From: Stagonosporopsis chrysanthemi
Taxonomy: Eukaryota > Ascomycota > Dothideomycetes > Pleosporales > Didymellaceae
Assembly: GCA_022560025.1 (NCBI GenBank)
Contig: JAFISE010000015.1
Location: forward strand, 186,001-250,000
DNA: 64,000 nt
Direction: 5' to 3'
The notes beneath the pieces are model-generated. The model was not told the origin of the DNA. It did no database searches and saw only the letters and a list, made by a program, of their open reading frames with translations. Shown piece after piece: positions 34,079 to 45,539 of the stretch. The position numbers and the translations under genes were made by a program. How positions within the stretch are numbered: position 1 is the first letter of the stretch; the number at the start of each line of letters is the position of its first letter.

Positions 34079-34669
34079 CTTGAAAGGAAATGGGAAGAGT
34101 TCCAACAAGACTGGCAGAAGAGTAGGACAGCAGAGTCTAAAGGTTAGGAGAGAATTGTCTTGTAGACCTTGCGGAAGCTGGGGATAGGACTTCGGCAGCT
34201 TCCGGCGTGGTAAGAATGCGGGGAAGTACAGGCAATGTCGAGAAGAGACAACGAGACGAGGAGTAAAAGAGTCTTGTAGTGTACGAAGTTTGCTCAAACG
34301 TAGTGAAACGTTTAAGTAGACTTGAGGAGAAGAGGGAAAGAAAGGGAAACAAGCAGGAGACGTGGACAACGAAGTTCAAGACAGCTGACCACCTATCGCC
34401 CGCATGCCAGCATCGCCAATCAGAGTGGGGCACTGATAACCCTATCCCGAGCCGTAGGCAGGTGCGACCGGAGCTAGGAGGTCTCCGCCACGCGCCTGAA
34501 ATTGTCGCGCTTTGGACACCTCGCGCGTCATTGTCAAGCAGCGTAACCACGGTTCAAAGCCAGTACAGCCATCGCTAGCCACCACGAATAAGCCCAGAGA
34601 CTAAAGCAACACTGTCGCGCATACGCATAGAACCACAAGCGTCTCTCACAACCCACACACAACCCCGAA
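34079..34669. promoter_or_regulatory. Shared upstream region of URC1 and Elf1 genes
   Basis: About 590 bp between divergent start codons; it must hold both promoters and leaders. No specific element is identified. Confidence 0.5.
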
Positions 34670-35200
34670 ATGGTCAGTATCACGCATTCTCTGCCTCATC
34701 GCATGCGCCCGCTAACCATACAAACAGGGCAAGCGCAAGTCTTCAAGCAAGCCGCAGGGCCCCAAGAGGGTATGTATATCGTTATCGCGCCGCGCCGAAG
34801 CTCGCTAATAGCTACACCAGAAAGAGAAGCTGCCTACGACGTTCCAATGCCTCTTCTGTAACCACGAGAAGTCCGTCTCCGTGTCCATTGAGAAGAAGTC
34901 CGGTGTCGGCAACCTGCAGTGCAAGGTGTGCGGACAAACGTTTCAGACTAACATCAACTGTACGTGGGATGGTCCTGGGAAGTGGGTGCTGTGCTGACTG
35001 CTGCGACAGATCTGTCTGCGCCCGTCGACGTGTATGCTGACTGGATCGATGCCTGCGATGCCGTTGCAAAGGAGGCTGCTGCCGGCCGTGCGACTGAACG
35101 CTCGACGAATCGCACCGGCGCGCTACCTAAGCCTGTAGACGATGATGATGGCTTCATCGAGAACGACGATCTGGATGCAGAGGGTGACTACGATGGCTGA
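34670..35200 (+). CDS. elf1: Transcription elongation factor Elf1
   Basis: Four exons: 34670-34672 (the ATG alone), 34728-34769, 34821-34959, 35010-35200, giving 124 residues. After Met the second exon gives [14 protein letters not shown], the basic start common to Elf1 proteins. The zinc ribbon follows: [14 protein letters not shown] and [20 protein letters not shown], with four cysteines in two CxxC pairs. [12 protein letters not shown] comes next and then an acidic tail. Elf1 binds elongating RNA polymerase II and helps it pass nucleosomes. The first intron (GTCAGT...AAACAG) comes directly after the start codon; without it the frame lacks the family N-terminus. All introns are about 50 bp. 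Confidence 0.93.
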
Positions 35201-35510
35201 GAGCATCTGTATGGCACTGTACAACATGGGGCGGTCTTCAAAAGTGGCATGATATGATGTGGGCATGATTGGCATTTAAGGCGTTATGGTATACCACGGA
35301 GAAGGGGTACTTCAGTTTGTGTTTGGAGCTTGGCCGTGGCCACTCGATAAAATCTTTGCCGATGAGCAGCTGTAAGACATTGAATAAACTAAATGATCTT
35401 GTGTGTTGCACTGTCCAATTGTAGCTGATTCAAGCAGGGGCTGTGTATAGTGGTAACATTTCAGTACTTCGCGGTTCTTTACAAGCTGAGCGAGAAGACA
35501 GTATAGCTCT
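35201..35510. other. Convergent 3' flanks of Elf1 and UPRT
   Basis: 310 bp between two stop codons. No gene seen. Confidence 0.6.
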
Positions 35511-36343
35511 CTACAAAGTGTAGAAGCGGTCACCGAAATCTCCAAGTCCTGGAACAATGTAGCTAAGATGTGGTCAGCAGCAGCCACTGCTCGCGTCAGA
35601 CATACGTACTTCTTCTCGTCCAAGCCTTGATCAACGAATGCTGTCACAACTCTGACCTTTGGCACTTGCTCGGCGAATCTCTTCGCGCCCTCAGGGCTTG
35701 CAATGAGGTTCAGGAAGAGGATGTGTTCTTCAGGTACACCACGAGACTTGAGCACCTGGACAGCCATGAGAGCAGAGCCACCAGTCGCAAGCATAGGATC
35801 CAGCAACAGTACCCATCGATCCGCAATGTCCTCGGGCAGCTTATCGTAGAAGAGCTTAGGTTGGCTTGTCTCCTCATCTCTCTGGATCAGGATCTTGCCA
35901 ATCCTGACAGACCTGCAGCAATCCCTCAGGCCCTGCTCCATGGACTCTCCGGCGCGCATAATTGAGACACCGCAGATCTTGCCCTCGAATTTGACACCAG
36001 CATACGTCCGCCCCACGGGCGTGGTGATCTCGTGACCGACAACAGGGAGATGGTTGAGTCCCTCCTCGACCAGGAGACGAATGATGCGGTTTGAATAGAA
36101 GATAAAATCGGCACGCCCCGTGTTCTTATCGCGGATCATACTATTGACAATTGAGCGTGGCATCGCTGGTACATGTAAAGGGCCTTACGTTAGCAGCGCA
36201 ATCAGCTGGGGGGTCTGAGGCAGGATGTGAATGTTGGGCACTTGGTCCAGAGGCTTCGAAACGGTGGCTGTAGGCTTCTGAGTAGCTGGGCGATACTCAG
36301 GGCCTAAGCACTGCGAAGGTGGTGTCTCAAAGCCGCTGGTCAT
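35511..36343 (-). CDS. fur1: Uracil phosphoribosyltransferase
   Basis: Three exons: 36189-36343, 35610-36140, 35511-35562, giving 245 residues. The protein converts uracil and PRPP to UMP. The PRPP-binding loop is LLDPMLATGGSA; other family blocks are HILPQTPQLIALLT, MIRDKNTGRADFIFYSNRI, VKFEGKICGVSIMRAGESME and the C-terminal uracil-binding YIVPGLGDFGDRFYTL. The last intron uses GTACGT so that the codon reads Asn before Tyr (EKNYIVPG), matching homologues. The longer open frame to 35312 ignores this intron. The gene lies near URC1; together they suggest a partial uracil salvage/catabolism neighbourhood, with Elf1 between them. Confidence 0.96.
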
Positions 36344-37043
36344 AGTTGCGAATGGTGCTGATAGGTGATGGGATGGGATGGGCTGCTAGGGTTAGCCTGG
36401 CTCAAACCTCTGATGTAGTATGCCTACACTGGTTCGCAGAGATACCTAGAGAGTAGCAGGATGTAGAGATGTAGAGACCAGGAAGCCTGGACACGATCGT
36501 GAACTTGAAGATAGATTCAGCCCCGGCAAACGATTGGAGAGAAATTCCGTGGGTGGGGCAGTCAATTGATCTCAAGCGATGTGGTAATTGTAGAGCTGGG
36601 TTGGACTAATAGATACAGTGTCACGATAACAGTAAAAGAGGAGAAGCTGTAGTTAGAAGGAGCTCCCAGTCTAGGCTCGTGCTCCACCGGCGACCTCCGC
36701 AAGACCTTGGAGGCTGAGTGCCTGGATGGATGAGGCGCGTGTGCATTCGTCCCCGCCATCCACCGCCCACCGCTCTGGGTTAGCGCCGCAGCGAACCTGC
36801 GGGCAGGCGCGGGACCCTGCTTGCTTGCCTTCGCAGGCGTCCTCGTCGTCATTGCTTGTGGTGAATATAGACACAATCTCGCTGGGCTCACCGTTAGGAA
36901 CAATTGCTGTCACGGCCAAGCGCCTTCCTCAGCTCAGGCGATCCTGATTGGAGCCTGATCGCCCAACGCAACCTCCTCACACCACGATGCGCGTCCTGAT
37001 CTAAACTACCAATCTGTCAAACGACACCTACGAACGCGTGGCC
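36344..37043. promoter_or_regulatory. Shared upstream region of UPRT and WAPL-like genes
   Basis: 700 bp between divergent starts. Small frames at 36562-36947 occur on both strands without domain features; no gene is called. Confidence 0.5.
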
Positions 37044-40000
37044 ATGGCGTCCTTCATGTCATCCACCTTCACGACCGGAGAGAAGAAGAAGAAGATCGTC
37101 ACATACGGCAAATTGTCGCGTCTTCCACCACCGCGCCCGAGCATCATTGACGACGATGCGCCTTCTCCCGAACGACCTCACAAGCACGCGCCGACTTCAA
37201 TCGAGTCATCGATAGACATTAGGGGCCATACAAAGCCTGCTCAATCTTCTACAAGCGCGCGCACGGCGGCACCTAGCCAGGATGTGTTCGATGTGCCCTC
37301 TGAGGACGAATTCGAATTCCGACCGACGACGCCTGCGAAGAGGCCTGCAGTACAGCGGAGCAAAACGGCAGAAGACTCGCGCACGAACGTCTCAAAGTTC
37401 CCTGCTGTTATGCCACCCCAATCACTTGCGACCGCCTTTCAACCGCCACAGAAGCCAGTGGTTGCAAGAACAGTGAAACCGAAGTCAACACCATTGCAGG
37501 ACAAACGAAGATCACTACCATTGGCGCATAAGAAAGAGAATCGGCCCAAAATGACACCGGCGAGTACCGCATCGCAGACAAAGACCTCGCGAGTTACAGA
37601 AGCACTGGGTCAAGGCACTACGACAGGGCAGCGGCTTCAACGATCGAACACTTCGTCCAAAAGCACATCGCGTGCCACAAGCCCTGGGCTCAAAACACAA
37701 CCGGTCTTAAGACCACAGCCTGCAAAGGTTGCCTCACAAATAACTCAGGGCAAGACTACGAGCTCAGCAAACAAGCCAACCGTTAGTTTGGATGTTTTTG
37801 ATGTACCATCGGACGACGAGGAGGTGTCCGTGCCAGCTTCTCGAGCACCCAGACAAATGGCTCGCCAAATTCCGAAGACTGCAGCGAAACCAGTGAAAAC
37901 CACGAGGATTTTGTCTCCAGATGCGTCACGAAAGATGCCATTCAGGTCGAATGACCTTGGTAGTCTGCAGAATCGAAAGAGAAAGGGTTCTGTGTCTCTT
38001 GTGGCCGCGCAAAATCAGAATACCACTGGCTCACAGGAGACGTCGAACCAAGTACGAGATCGCAAAGTAGCCAAACGGAACGAAGGAACATCACCAAGCC
38101 GTGAGGCGGCAGGAACGTCGACTGTGGATGCTACAATAAACAAATCAAGCAGAACAAGAACGCAAACTGTCCCTGTTGTTAGTCAGCCGACTATGCTGAA
38201 AGGCCAGTCGTCGCCAGCAGTGCTGAACAGAATGCTACCTGTCCAACAGGTTCACAGAACGCTTAGGGAGGACTCAGCCCCTGAGGTACCTGCATCTGAC
38301 GACACCATGTACGAAATCCCAGAGACAATCACCACTCCACCACGTTCAACGTCTCTCCGCGGGACGGTTAGCTCAACGCCCGGTTCTGTCACTCCCCGGC
38401 AGAAAGACCTGTTCAGCACCCTACTAGGCTCCTCAGCTGCTCCAAAAACACCGGCTTCTGCCCTTGCATCATTAGAGCTGACCGCCAAGAAGCCGAGGTC
38501 GCTCCTCGGTGCCCTTGCCAGATCAAAGTCTGATGTATCTCTCAGCAGCAGATCGCAGAAGACTCGTCTTCTTGACACGCTCATTGATAAAGACATGAGC
38601 TCCGAAGAAGAACATAGTGAGAGTGACGACGAAGCCGATGATACTGTCATTGCAGACATCGATATGAACCAAGACAAGGTTCCAGTGCAAGCAAAACGGT
38701 TGATCGCTTTTGAAAGCAATGCCAATGATCACCATGTGAGCGATACCACGGCTACTGACTCGCAAAACTCACAATTGGCTTCGGGAGCTACCACTCGCCC
38801 AAAATTCACATACGCGAGTCAGCGCTCCTATCTACAGGAAGCGAATGCAGAGGACGAGTTTCTCATGTCAATGGACCTTGACGATGGTTGGAAGATGGAT
38901 TCGCAAACTGTTTCCACAGAAGATGAAGACGAACCAACGAGCCAACCACGGACTCATCATGAGCTCAAGAAATATGGACAAAATACCGTATTTTCATGGG
39001 ATATGGAAGAATCGATTCGCGAGATTGCGAATATCTCTAACAAGAGCATTCGGCGCAGCGCGATGATGGAACTATGCACCAAGATGGCTGATGCTGGGTT
39101 TGTAAGTCAGCTTCTTGACTCCGGGTTTATGCACAAGCTCCTCGAGGAAATGACGTCGCCCGGCGATGTTATCTTTGATTTCATTGCAGCCGTCTCCATC
39201 CTGTTCGTGCTTCATACAAGGCCCGCCTTCGCTATTGTTGATCAGATACACCGGTCTGGCGTCGCGACGATGTTGATCGGCTTGGTTGACAAAGAGGCCG
39301 ATATATCAAGGATTGCGCGCGATCGCAAATCCAACATGTCGAAGATCGCCCAGGAGTCATTGGCCGAATTGCGTGCATTGATATTGACATCCAAAGTGTG
39401 GCCTTCAAATAGACCAGAGAAGATATCACCCCAGCTTCTGGCGTTCGAAACCATCGATAGCCTCACCAGAAGCCTTCGAAACTCTGGCAGCACGGAAGCT
39501 CTTCTGACCCCCGCTCAAGTATCCAACATTGTCAACGTTTGCTTGATTATATCAAGACGAGTCGAAGCCACCAGCCGTTCTACTCAAGACTTGCTGGCTC
39601 TTGACCTGGCGATCTCAACACTGGAGACTGTATCCATTTCAGATCAGGACTATTCTACATGGCCACTCAATGTCCTTCAGCAGTTGTCTGACACGATCCC
39701 AGTCTTCTTCGAAACCAATGCCTTCTCGAAGACTGTAGAGGCGTTGAAACTTTGCATGCACCTCACGAACAACAGGTCCAGGTCTTGTCAGCCTTTCTCT
39801 ACCAAGCCTTTCGTAGGATCTCTCGTAAGCTTCATCGTCGCTCGATTCAAGAGACTGGACGCTGGGGAGCTGGACTCAGAACGTCGGACTCGGGTCTTGG
39901 CCGATTTGACTCTCGGTTTGGGCGCGATGATCAATCTTGCCGAGCTCAGCGACCAAGCACGAGTTAACGCTGCCACCGATGCAACTTTGGTCGAGGTACT

Positions 40001-40328
40001 CGTAAAGACCTTCATAACGGGCTCGAAACGAGCAGCCGAGGCCAGTTCCGTCGAGGAGTCTGAGGTCAGCGTAGTAATTGGCTTCCTTGCCGTACTTCTA
40101 GGCATGTTGTGTCTCAACACCACCGTCCGATCTCAGATTCGGACCCAGCTTCCCAATGAACAGCTTGACCTTCTGCTCGAGAACATGAAGCAGTTTGCTC
40201 AGATTCACGAGCATGTTGATAAAAGAACAGCGAGCCGCTTTGAAGGGCCAGAAGGACAGGAAGCTCTGAACAACTACTACGTACGAATCATGCACGTAGT
40301 AGAGAAGTTGGAAGGCGCGAGAGTATGA
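37044..40328 (+). CDS. WAPL-type cohesin-release protein
   Basis: Single exon, 1094 residues from the ATG at 37044 (MASFMSSTFTTGEKKKK); the frame runs back to a GTG at 37038. The first 600 residues are disordered, rich in Ser, Thr, Pro and Lys, with two copies of an acidic DVFDVPSxDE motif (about residues 82 and 250). The WAPL domain occupies about 640-1090. It starts with ELKKYGQNTVFSWDMEESI and RSAMMELCTKMADAGFVSQL, continues through armadillo-like helices (VIGFLAVLLGMLCLNT) and ends YVRIMHVVEKLEGARV. WAPL with Pds5 opens the cohesin ring and removes it from chromatin. The domain assignment rests on the ELKxYGQ start and the helical repeat pattern. The repeated acidic motif may be a docking site for a partner; this is a guess. 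Confidence 0.85.
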   Translation: MASFMSSTFTTGEKKKKIVTYGKLSRLPPPRPSIIDDDAPSPERPHKHAPTSIESSIDIRGHTKPAQSSTSARTAAPSQDVFDVPSEDEFEFRPTTPAKRPAVQRSKTAEDSRTNVSKFPAVMPPQSLATAFQPPQKPVVARTVKPKSTPLQDKRRSLPLAHKKENRPKMTPASTASQTKTSRVTEALGQGTTTGQRLQRSNTSSKSTSRATSPGLKTQPVLRPQPAKVASQITQGKTTSSANKPTVSLDVFDVPSDDEEVSVPASRAPRQMARQIPKTAAKPVKTTRILSPDASRKMPFRSNDLGSLQNRKRKGSVSLVAAQNQNTTGSQETSNQVRDRKVAKRNEGTSPSREAAGTSTVDATINKSSRTRTQTVPVVSQPTMLKGQSSPAVLNRMLPVQQVHRTLREDSAPEVPASDDTMYEIPETITTPPRSTSLRGTVSSTPGSVTPRQKDLFSTLLGSSAAPKTPASALASLELTAKKPRSLLGALARSKSDVSLSSRSQKTRLLDTLIDKDMSSEEEHSESDDEADDTVIADIDMNQDKVPVQAKRLIAFESNANDHHVSDTTATDSQNSQLASGATTRPKFTYASQRSYLQEANAEDEFLMSMDLDDGWKMDSQTVSTEDEDEPTSQPRTHHELKKYGQNTVFSWDMEESIREIANISNKSIRRSAMMELCTKMADAGFVSQLLDSGFMHKLLEEMTSPGDVIFDFIAAVSILFVLHTRPAFAIVDQIHRSGVATMLIGLVDKEADISRIARDRKSNMSKIAQESLAELRALILTSKVWPSNRPEKISPQLLAFETIDSLTRSLRNSGSTEALLTPAQVSNIVNVCLIISRRVEATSRSTQDLLALDLAISTLETVSISDQDYSTWPLNVLQQLSDTIPVFFETNAFSKTVEALKLCMHLTNNRSRSCQPFSTKPFVGSLVSFIVARFKRLDAGELDSERRTRVLADLTLGLGAMINLAELSDQARVNAATDATLVEVLVKTFITGSKRAAEASSVEESEVSVVIGFLAVLLGMLCLNTTVRSQIRTQLPNEQLDLLLENMKQFAQIHEHVDKRTASRFEGPEGQEALNNYYVRIMHVVEKLEGARV

Positions 40329-41430
40329 GCATTGAAGCTTGGCGTTGTGTTGCGTAGCACGATTGACATGGCAGACATGGATAATGATTTTCCTTTGCGA
40401 TTCTGTATACGGCAATGTTTATGGTTGTAGCACGATACCCAATGGTTATGGTTATGGTTTTTGCAGTAGTTTTCGGCATGGGCGTTTGGTAGTACGCACA
40501 CGTGTTCTGGGACACGTGTACGAAACATGGTTAGCTGGAAACCAAATGAGGATGAAATGTACGAAACAAGTACAGACTCTCGCGAAACACATGCAGGCCT
40601 GAGATCGGTCCCAGAGATGTATGCCACCAGTCAAGACAGGGCGCTCATGAACATGCGAGTATTTGACCGGGCACCTTAATCCGGTTAGTTAGATATACAC
40701 TACAGATTCCAAAACGGTTCACGTGCACAACAGACGGACGCCCGTCTCCGACGGAATATCGGTAATTACACCTTTCACATCACGCCTGCACGTCGTACGT
40801 GTAGGATCGTACTGCATCACGATGGTCTCAGATACTTTCCTTGCAGCATGTGATTGTCAAGTTCGAGTCGGGAGAGTCAGCACGGCGGGGATATCGGGTA
40901 GGGCATTAGCTTCTAGAAGATCAAGCGAACGTGTGGCCGAGAAACGAGAGTGAGCTGTTGGATGCTGAAGCCACGGGCACACTAGGCTCGGATGAGTTGA
41001 CATCACGTAAATTGAATGTTCGGGATTGGGCACTTTGGATAAAGGCAAAGCCTTCATTGCTGAGCTTTCGCTGAGCTTGGAAAGGGTCTGGTGTGGGCCA
41101 CGGGAAGGCATGACGGCATAACATAACGGCTGATGAACTTTTTGGACACGGGTGAGAGAGACTCGCAAACAAACCTCACGTCCGCTTTGTTACCTTCGTT
41201 TGGTGATCTTGTTGACCTGCGGTAACGGCGCCGCTGCGACCCCTGCTGACCCACTGCTTCCTTACTCGGTGTGCTACCTTCCTCGCCCGCGGACGTCATC
41301 CTTAGCTTCATAGATCGACAAAGCAACAGCCTGGGCACCAGCATCTCGAGCAGTGCGCTCTAAATCTACACAAGCAAACTGCCCTGCACATTCGCGAATA
41401 CCCACATCAACTCCAAAGCTACCAGCAAAT
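40329..41430. other. Intergenic region upstream of Rheb
   Basis: 3' flank of the WAPL-like gene and promoter of Rheb. A short run of GGTTAT units lies at about 40443-40457. No gene is supported. Confidence 0.5.
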
Positions 41431-42288
41431 ATGCCCGCCCCTCCAAAGCAGAGAAAGATGGCCATTGTCGGCAGTCGAGCTGTCGGTAAGCATGCGCAGT
41501 TGTGAGCTACAACATGCACGCTCAGCGCTCCGCCGGCGCAGATGTAACTGACGCGAATTGGTGCAGGCAAGTCGAGTATGACGGTGCAATTCGTCGACGG
41601 CCACTTTGTCGATAGCTACTACCCGACCATCGAGAACACGTTCAGCAAGATGATCAAGTGGAAGAACCAGGACTTTGCGACTGAGATTATAGACACTGCG
41701 GGCCAGGTACGCAACGTTTTTTCTTATCCCTACTCCGGCAAGAGCTCCACGCCCCGCCTCAGCTTCGAGCAGCATGCGCCTGGATCTACGACTGCTGCCC
41801 GAAAGTCGTGGTGTTGTGGGTTTGACGAGTGAATCTTGCTAACATGCCACCTTCACTAGGATGAGTATAGCATTCTTAACTCCAAGCACTTCATCGGTAT
41901 CCATGGCTACATGATTGTCTACTCGGTCGCTAGCAAGCAGAGCTTCGAAATGGCACGCATCATCCGCGACAAGATTCTCAACCACCTCGTAAGTCTCCTC
42001 CCATACCAGCGACAAACCGAAGTCTAGCTAACAGTACGCTCACAGGCTGTGGACTGGGTTCCTCTTGTGATTGTCGGCAACAAATCCGATTTGCGTCCCG
42101 AGCAGCGCCAAGTCACCCCCGAAGACGGTAAGCAACTCGCGCAGGAGTTCAAGTGCGGCTGGACCGAGGCCAGTGCGCGGTACAACGAGAACGTCGAGAA
42201 GGCTTTCCAGCTCTTGATTGAGCAGGTTGAGACCAGCCAGAACCCTGGTGAGCCCACTGGCGGCAAGAGTGGGTGTCATGTCATGTAA
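41431..42288 (+). CDS. rhbA: Rheb small GTPase
   Basis: Four exons: 41431-41485, 41567-41706, 41860-41988, 42046-42288, giving 188 residues. The P-loop is GSRAVGKSSMT, with Arg where Ras has Gly12, as in Rheb proteins. The effector region is YYPTIENTFSK, switch II is DTAGQDEYSIL, the guanine-specificity motifs are GNKSD and ASAR, and the tail ends in the farnesylation box CHVM. Rheb bound to GTP activates TOR kinase at vacuolar or endosomal membranes in many organisms and affects arginine uptake and nitrogen signalling in fungi. Intron 1 falls inside the P-loop codons (GTAAGC...GTGCAG). Confidence 0.95.
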
Positions 42289-42964
42289 ATGCCATGACTG
42301 ACATTGCTTTGCCTTAGGTGTGCCGGTGGCACCTTGGTCTGACGAATCAGAGAGCAAGGAAAACACACGGAGCAAGACGAAGGGCTTGAAGAAGTGTGTG
42401 TCAGAAGGCTGCATGTCTTCATGAAGGACTGCGTTGAAGGTCTAGACGGTATAGACGGTGATGGGCTGCTTTGATTGCACATGCTTCTGGCGGCCTCTCG
42501 AATAGAGGCATAATGGCGTATTGGCGTTTGAGCGGGCGCACTGGGTTTTATTCGGTATCTAAGTGACTTCTTTGCTGGGCTCTGCGATACCGCAGAGGTC
42601 AGTTTTATAGACTGCAATGATCATGAGATTTCACAATCACAGTCCCCGCCTTCAGGACTCGAGCCCACATTCCGGCTGCTCCACTGGACCACCGTGCGCG
42701 AATGCATCGGCCACCACTTGACTGGGAAGTTCTAAAGCTTTGACGGCGAAGATGCCGCGATCGATACTTTCACGTGTGCATCGAAACTTGCTTTTCTAGG
42801 AAGTGTCAAAGCACAGGAGCCTCAGTGCAGCCACACTGCCCCGCCATCGCACAGATCACCGGTCCCTGACTCAAGCGCCGCACCACCACATTTGTGTGTC
42901 TTCGGGCTGCGACGACCTGCACACGAGCAATTGACACAGCACACATCTGCACTTCCGAGACAAG
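42289..42964. other. Intergenic region with tRNA-like box motifs
   Basis: Between Rheb and seryl-tRNA synthetase. On the minus strand it holds A-box-like TGGTCCAGTGG (42681-42691) and B-box-like GGCTCGAGTCC (42655-42665), but too close together for a normal tRNA and without pairing acceptor arms. No functional tRNA is called. Confidence 0.4.
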
Positions 42965-44572
42965 ATGCTTGACATGTAAGCCCACCCTTTGGCTCGAGAG
43001 GTCGGCCTGGACGATTATTTGTTTCCAAACCCAGTGTAAACATGCTAATATGGTGGGGTAAACAGCAACGACTTTATTACAGAGCGCGGCGGTGACCCAG
43101 AGAAGATCCGCGAGTCGCAGCGCAAGCGCCACGCGCCCGTCGAGATTGTCGACGAGGTCATTGAGTTGTTCGAGGACCACCGCAAGACACAGTATGCCGC
43201 CACGCAGATCGGCTCGCAAATAAACGGGCTGCAGAAGCAGGTTGGCCAGAAGAAGAAGGCTAAGGAGAGCGCCGATGAGCTCCTCGCCGAGATGGCGGAG
43301 CTCAAGAAGCAGAAGGCGGCCAAAGAGGACGAGGCTGCGCAGAAGCTCGTTACCCTCAACAAAAAGGCCAAGTCGGTCGGCAACTACGTACACAAGGACG
43401 TCCCTGTGTCTGGCACAGAGGACGACAACGCTGTCGTCAAGACATGGGCGCCCGAGGACAGGAAGGCAGAGTTCAAGCAGGACGGCATCCCGCATCACGG
43501 CGTCCTTACAAGACTGAACGGCTACGACCCCGAGCGCGGCGTGAAGATTGTTGGACACAGGGGTTACTGCCTGACTGGTTACGGTCTCTTCCTCAACCTC
43601 GCGCTGATCAACTACGGCCTCGAGTTCCTCTTCAACAAGGGCTATACCCCCAACCAGCCGCCTTTCTTCATGCTACGCGACCAGATGGCCAAGACGGCGC
43701 AACTATCTGACTTCGACGAGGAGCTGTACAAGGTTACCGAGAGCAAGGACAAGCCCGAGACAGACAAGTACCTTATCGCCACCTCCGAGCAGCCCATCAG
43801 CGCTCTGCACTCCGAGGAGTGGCTCGGCGCCGCAGACCTGCCCATCAAGTACGCCGGTTACTCGACCAACTTCAGGAAGGAGGCTGGCTCGCACGGAAAG
43901 GATGCATGGGGTATCTTCAGGATACATCAGTTCGAGAAGGTGGAGCAGTTCCTCATCACGCACCCCGAGAAGTCATGGGAGGCGTTTGAGAGCATGCTGG
44001 CTACGTCTGAGGAGTTCTACCAGAGCCTTGGCCTGCCGTACCAGGTCATCAACATCGTTTCTGGAGCGCTGAGTAGGTCCAAACATACTAATATGAGAGT
44101 GCTGGGCTAACGAACTTTCTCAGATAACGCAGCATCCATGAAGCGCGATCTCGAGGCCTGGTTCCCCGTCACCGGCGGCGGCGAATACAAGGAACTTGTT
44201 TCCATCTCCAACTGCACAGACTACCAGACGCGCGAGCTTGAGATCCGATTTGGCGTTAAGAAGCAGACAGCTACACGCAAGGAATATGTCCATGCACTAA
44301 ACGGCACACGTATGTCTCCTATGACCACACACACTCCCTACTTCCGGGCCAGAGTCTGATCTGCAAAACACATACTGATATTGAGTTTAGTCTGCGCCAC
44401 CGAACGCACACTCTGCTGCGTCCTCGAAAACTACCAAACCCCCGAGGGCTTCAACGTGCCCGAAGTGCTGCGCAAGTACATCCCCGGCCAGCCCTCATTC
44501 CTTCCCTTTGTCAAGGAGTGGAGGCCCAGCAAGGACGAGATTAAGACTCCCCTTCCTGACCGAACAAAATGA
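42965..44572 (+). CDS. ses1: Cytosolic seryl-tRNA synthetase
   Basis: Four exons: 42965-42975, 43066-44072, 44124-44309, 44391-44572, giving 461 residues. The enzyme charges tRNA-Ser with serine. The N-terminal coiled-coil arm (about 1-115) is Lys/Glu/Ala-rich ([20 protein letters not shown]). Class II motif 2 lies near [27 protein letters not shown], and motif 3 near [17 protein letters not shown]. The serine pocket includes [11 protein letters not shown]. The first exon codes only MLDI and joins [18 protein letters not shown] in phase. The frame ends with TPLPDRTK and TGA at 44570-44572, but the same frame stays open for 59 more codons (see findings). Cytosolic type: no mitochondrial presequence. 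Confidence 0.96.
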
Positions 44573-45539
44573 ACCGAGAAGTCTGCGGACGCGCCCAAGT
44601 CGCTCGAAGAGAGGCTGCAAGCGCTAGGGAGAAGCATGTTGGAAGAAATCGAGGCTCAGGGAAGAGGCCGTGCGTGCAGGCTAGGAAACGCGCCCAAGAG
44701 TGTGGATAGCGAGATCAAGATGAATAGAGCGCGGCCAGATCGCATCAAATGATCAATGAAGAAACAGTGTCCCTGCGTAGGACATGTTTACGATGCGTGT
44801 CCTTCTTTCTCGTCATTCGATGTCCTGCCCTCCCCCCTCACCAGCATTGCATGTCACGATCTCTACTGGCACGTGTGTCCCAGCACCTTCCACCGTGCTT
44901 CCGCTTCCAGCAAACGGTAGGTCCCCAATTTTAGAACCCCGCCCGCTCGATCCGGTCACCACCTCTCGGCACGTACCTGTCGAAACCCTATCCTGTACCA
45001 CCACGCATCACGATCTCCACGAGCACAGCCAAGCCGATTGAACTCGCCATGCCACAAGAGAGGCTCCGTAACAAAGCATTGCTTATGCCCCTGCACCGCA
45101 TCGCATCTCCCCAGACACGCGCAAATGCAATCACAAACGTGACATGACGTGGAATTCCTTAAAACTCCTTGTATATGGTAACATGTCTTCGCGCGCACTA
45201 GAATCAATGTCAGAATAAGGTCTTGATACGAGACCACAGATCCGGATACAATGGCGCTTTAGTACGCTAGCCTTGTCGTAGCCTTGTGATCGACACTAAA
45301 CAATAGCACCTGCGTGGTGGGAATGCATTTTTAGGCGGGCAGCCAAGAGGGTAGGTGACAGTGAGGTGGTATATGGCTTCTTGGGAGCGTGCCTGATGAG
45401 ATATGACGTAGGATCTTATCTGTGGACATATGGCTGAGCTGGTGCGAGGGTTGTTGGTGAGGAAAGAGGCCTGAGCAAGGGATATTCAACTAAGATTGAC
45501 ATCGAACTTTGATCAAAGTGCTGGTAAGACAAAGACACA
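44573..45539. other. Intergenic region after seryl-tRNA synthetase
   Basis: 44573-44752 is an in-frame open extension of the synthetase. The remainder is the upstream region of the GPI-type protein gene, with no other gene visible. Confidence 0.5.
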
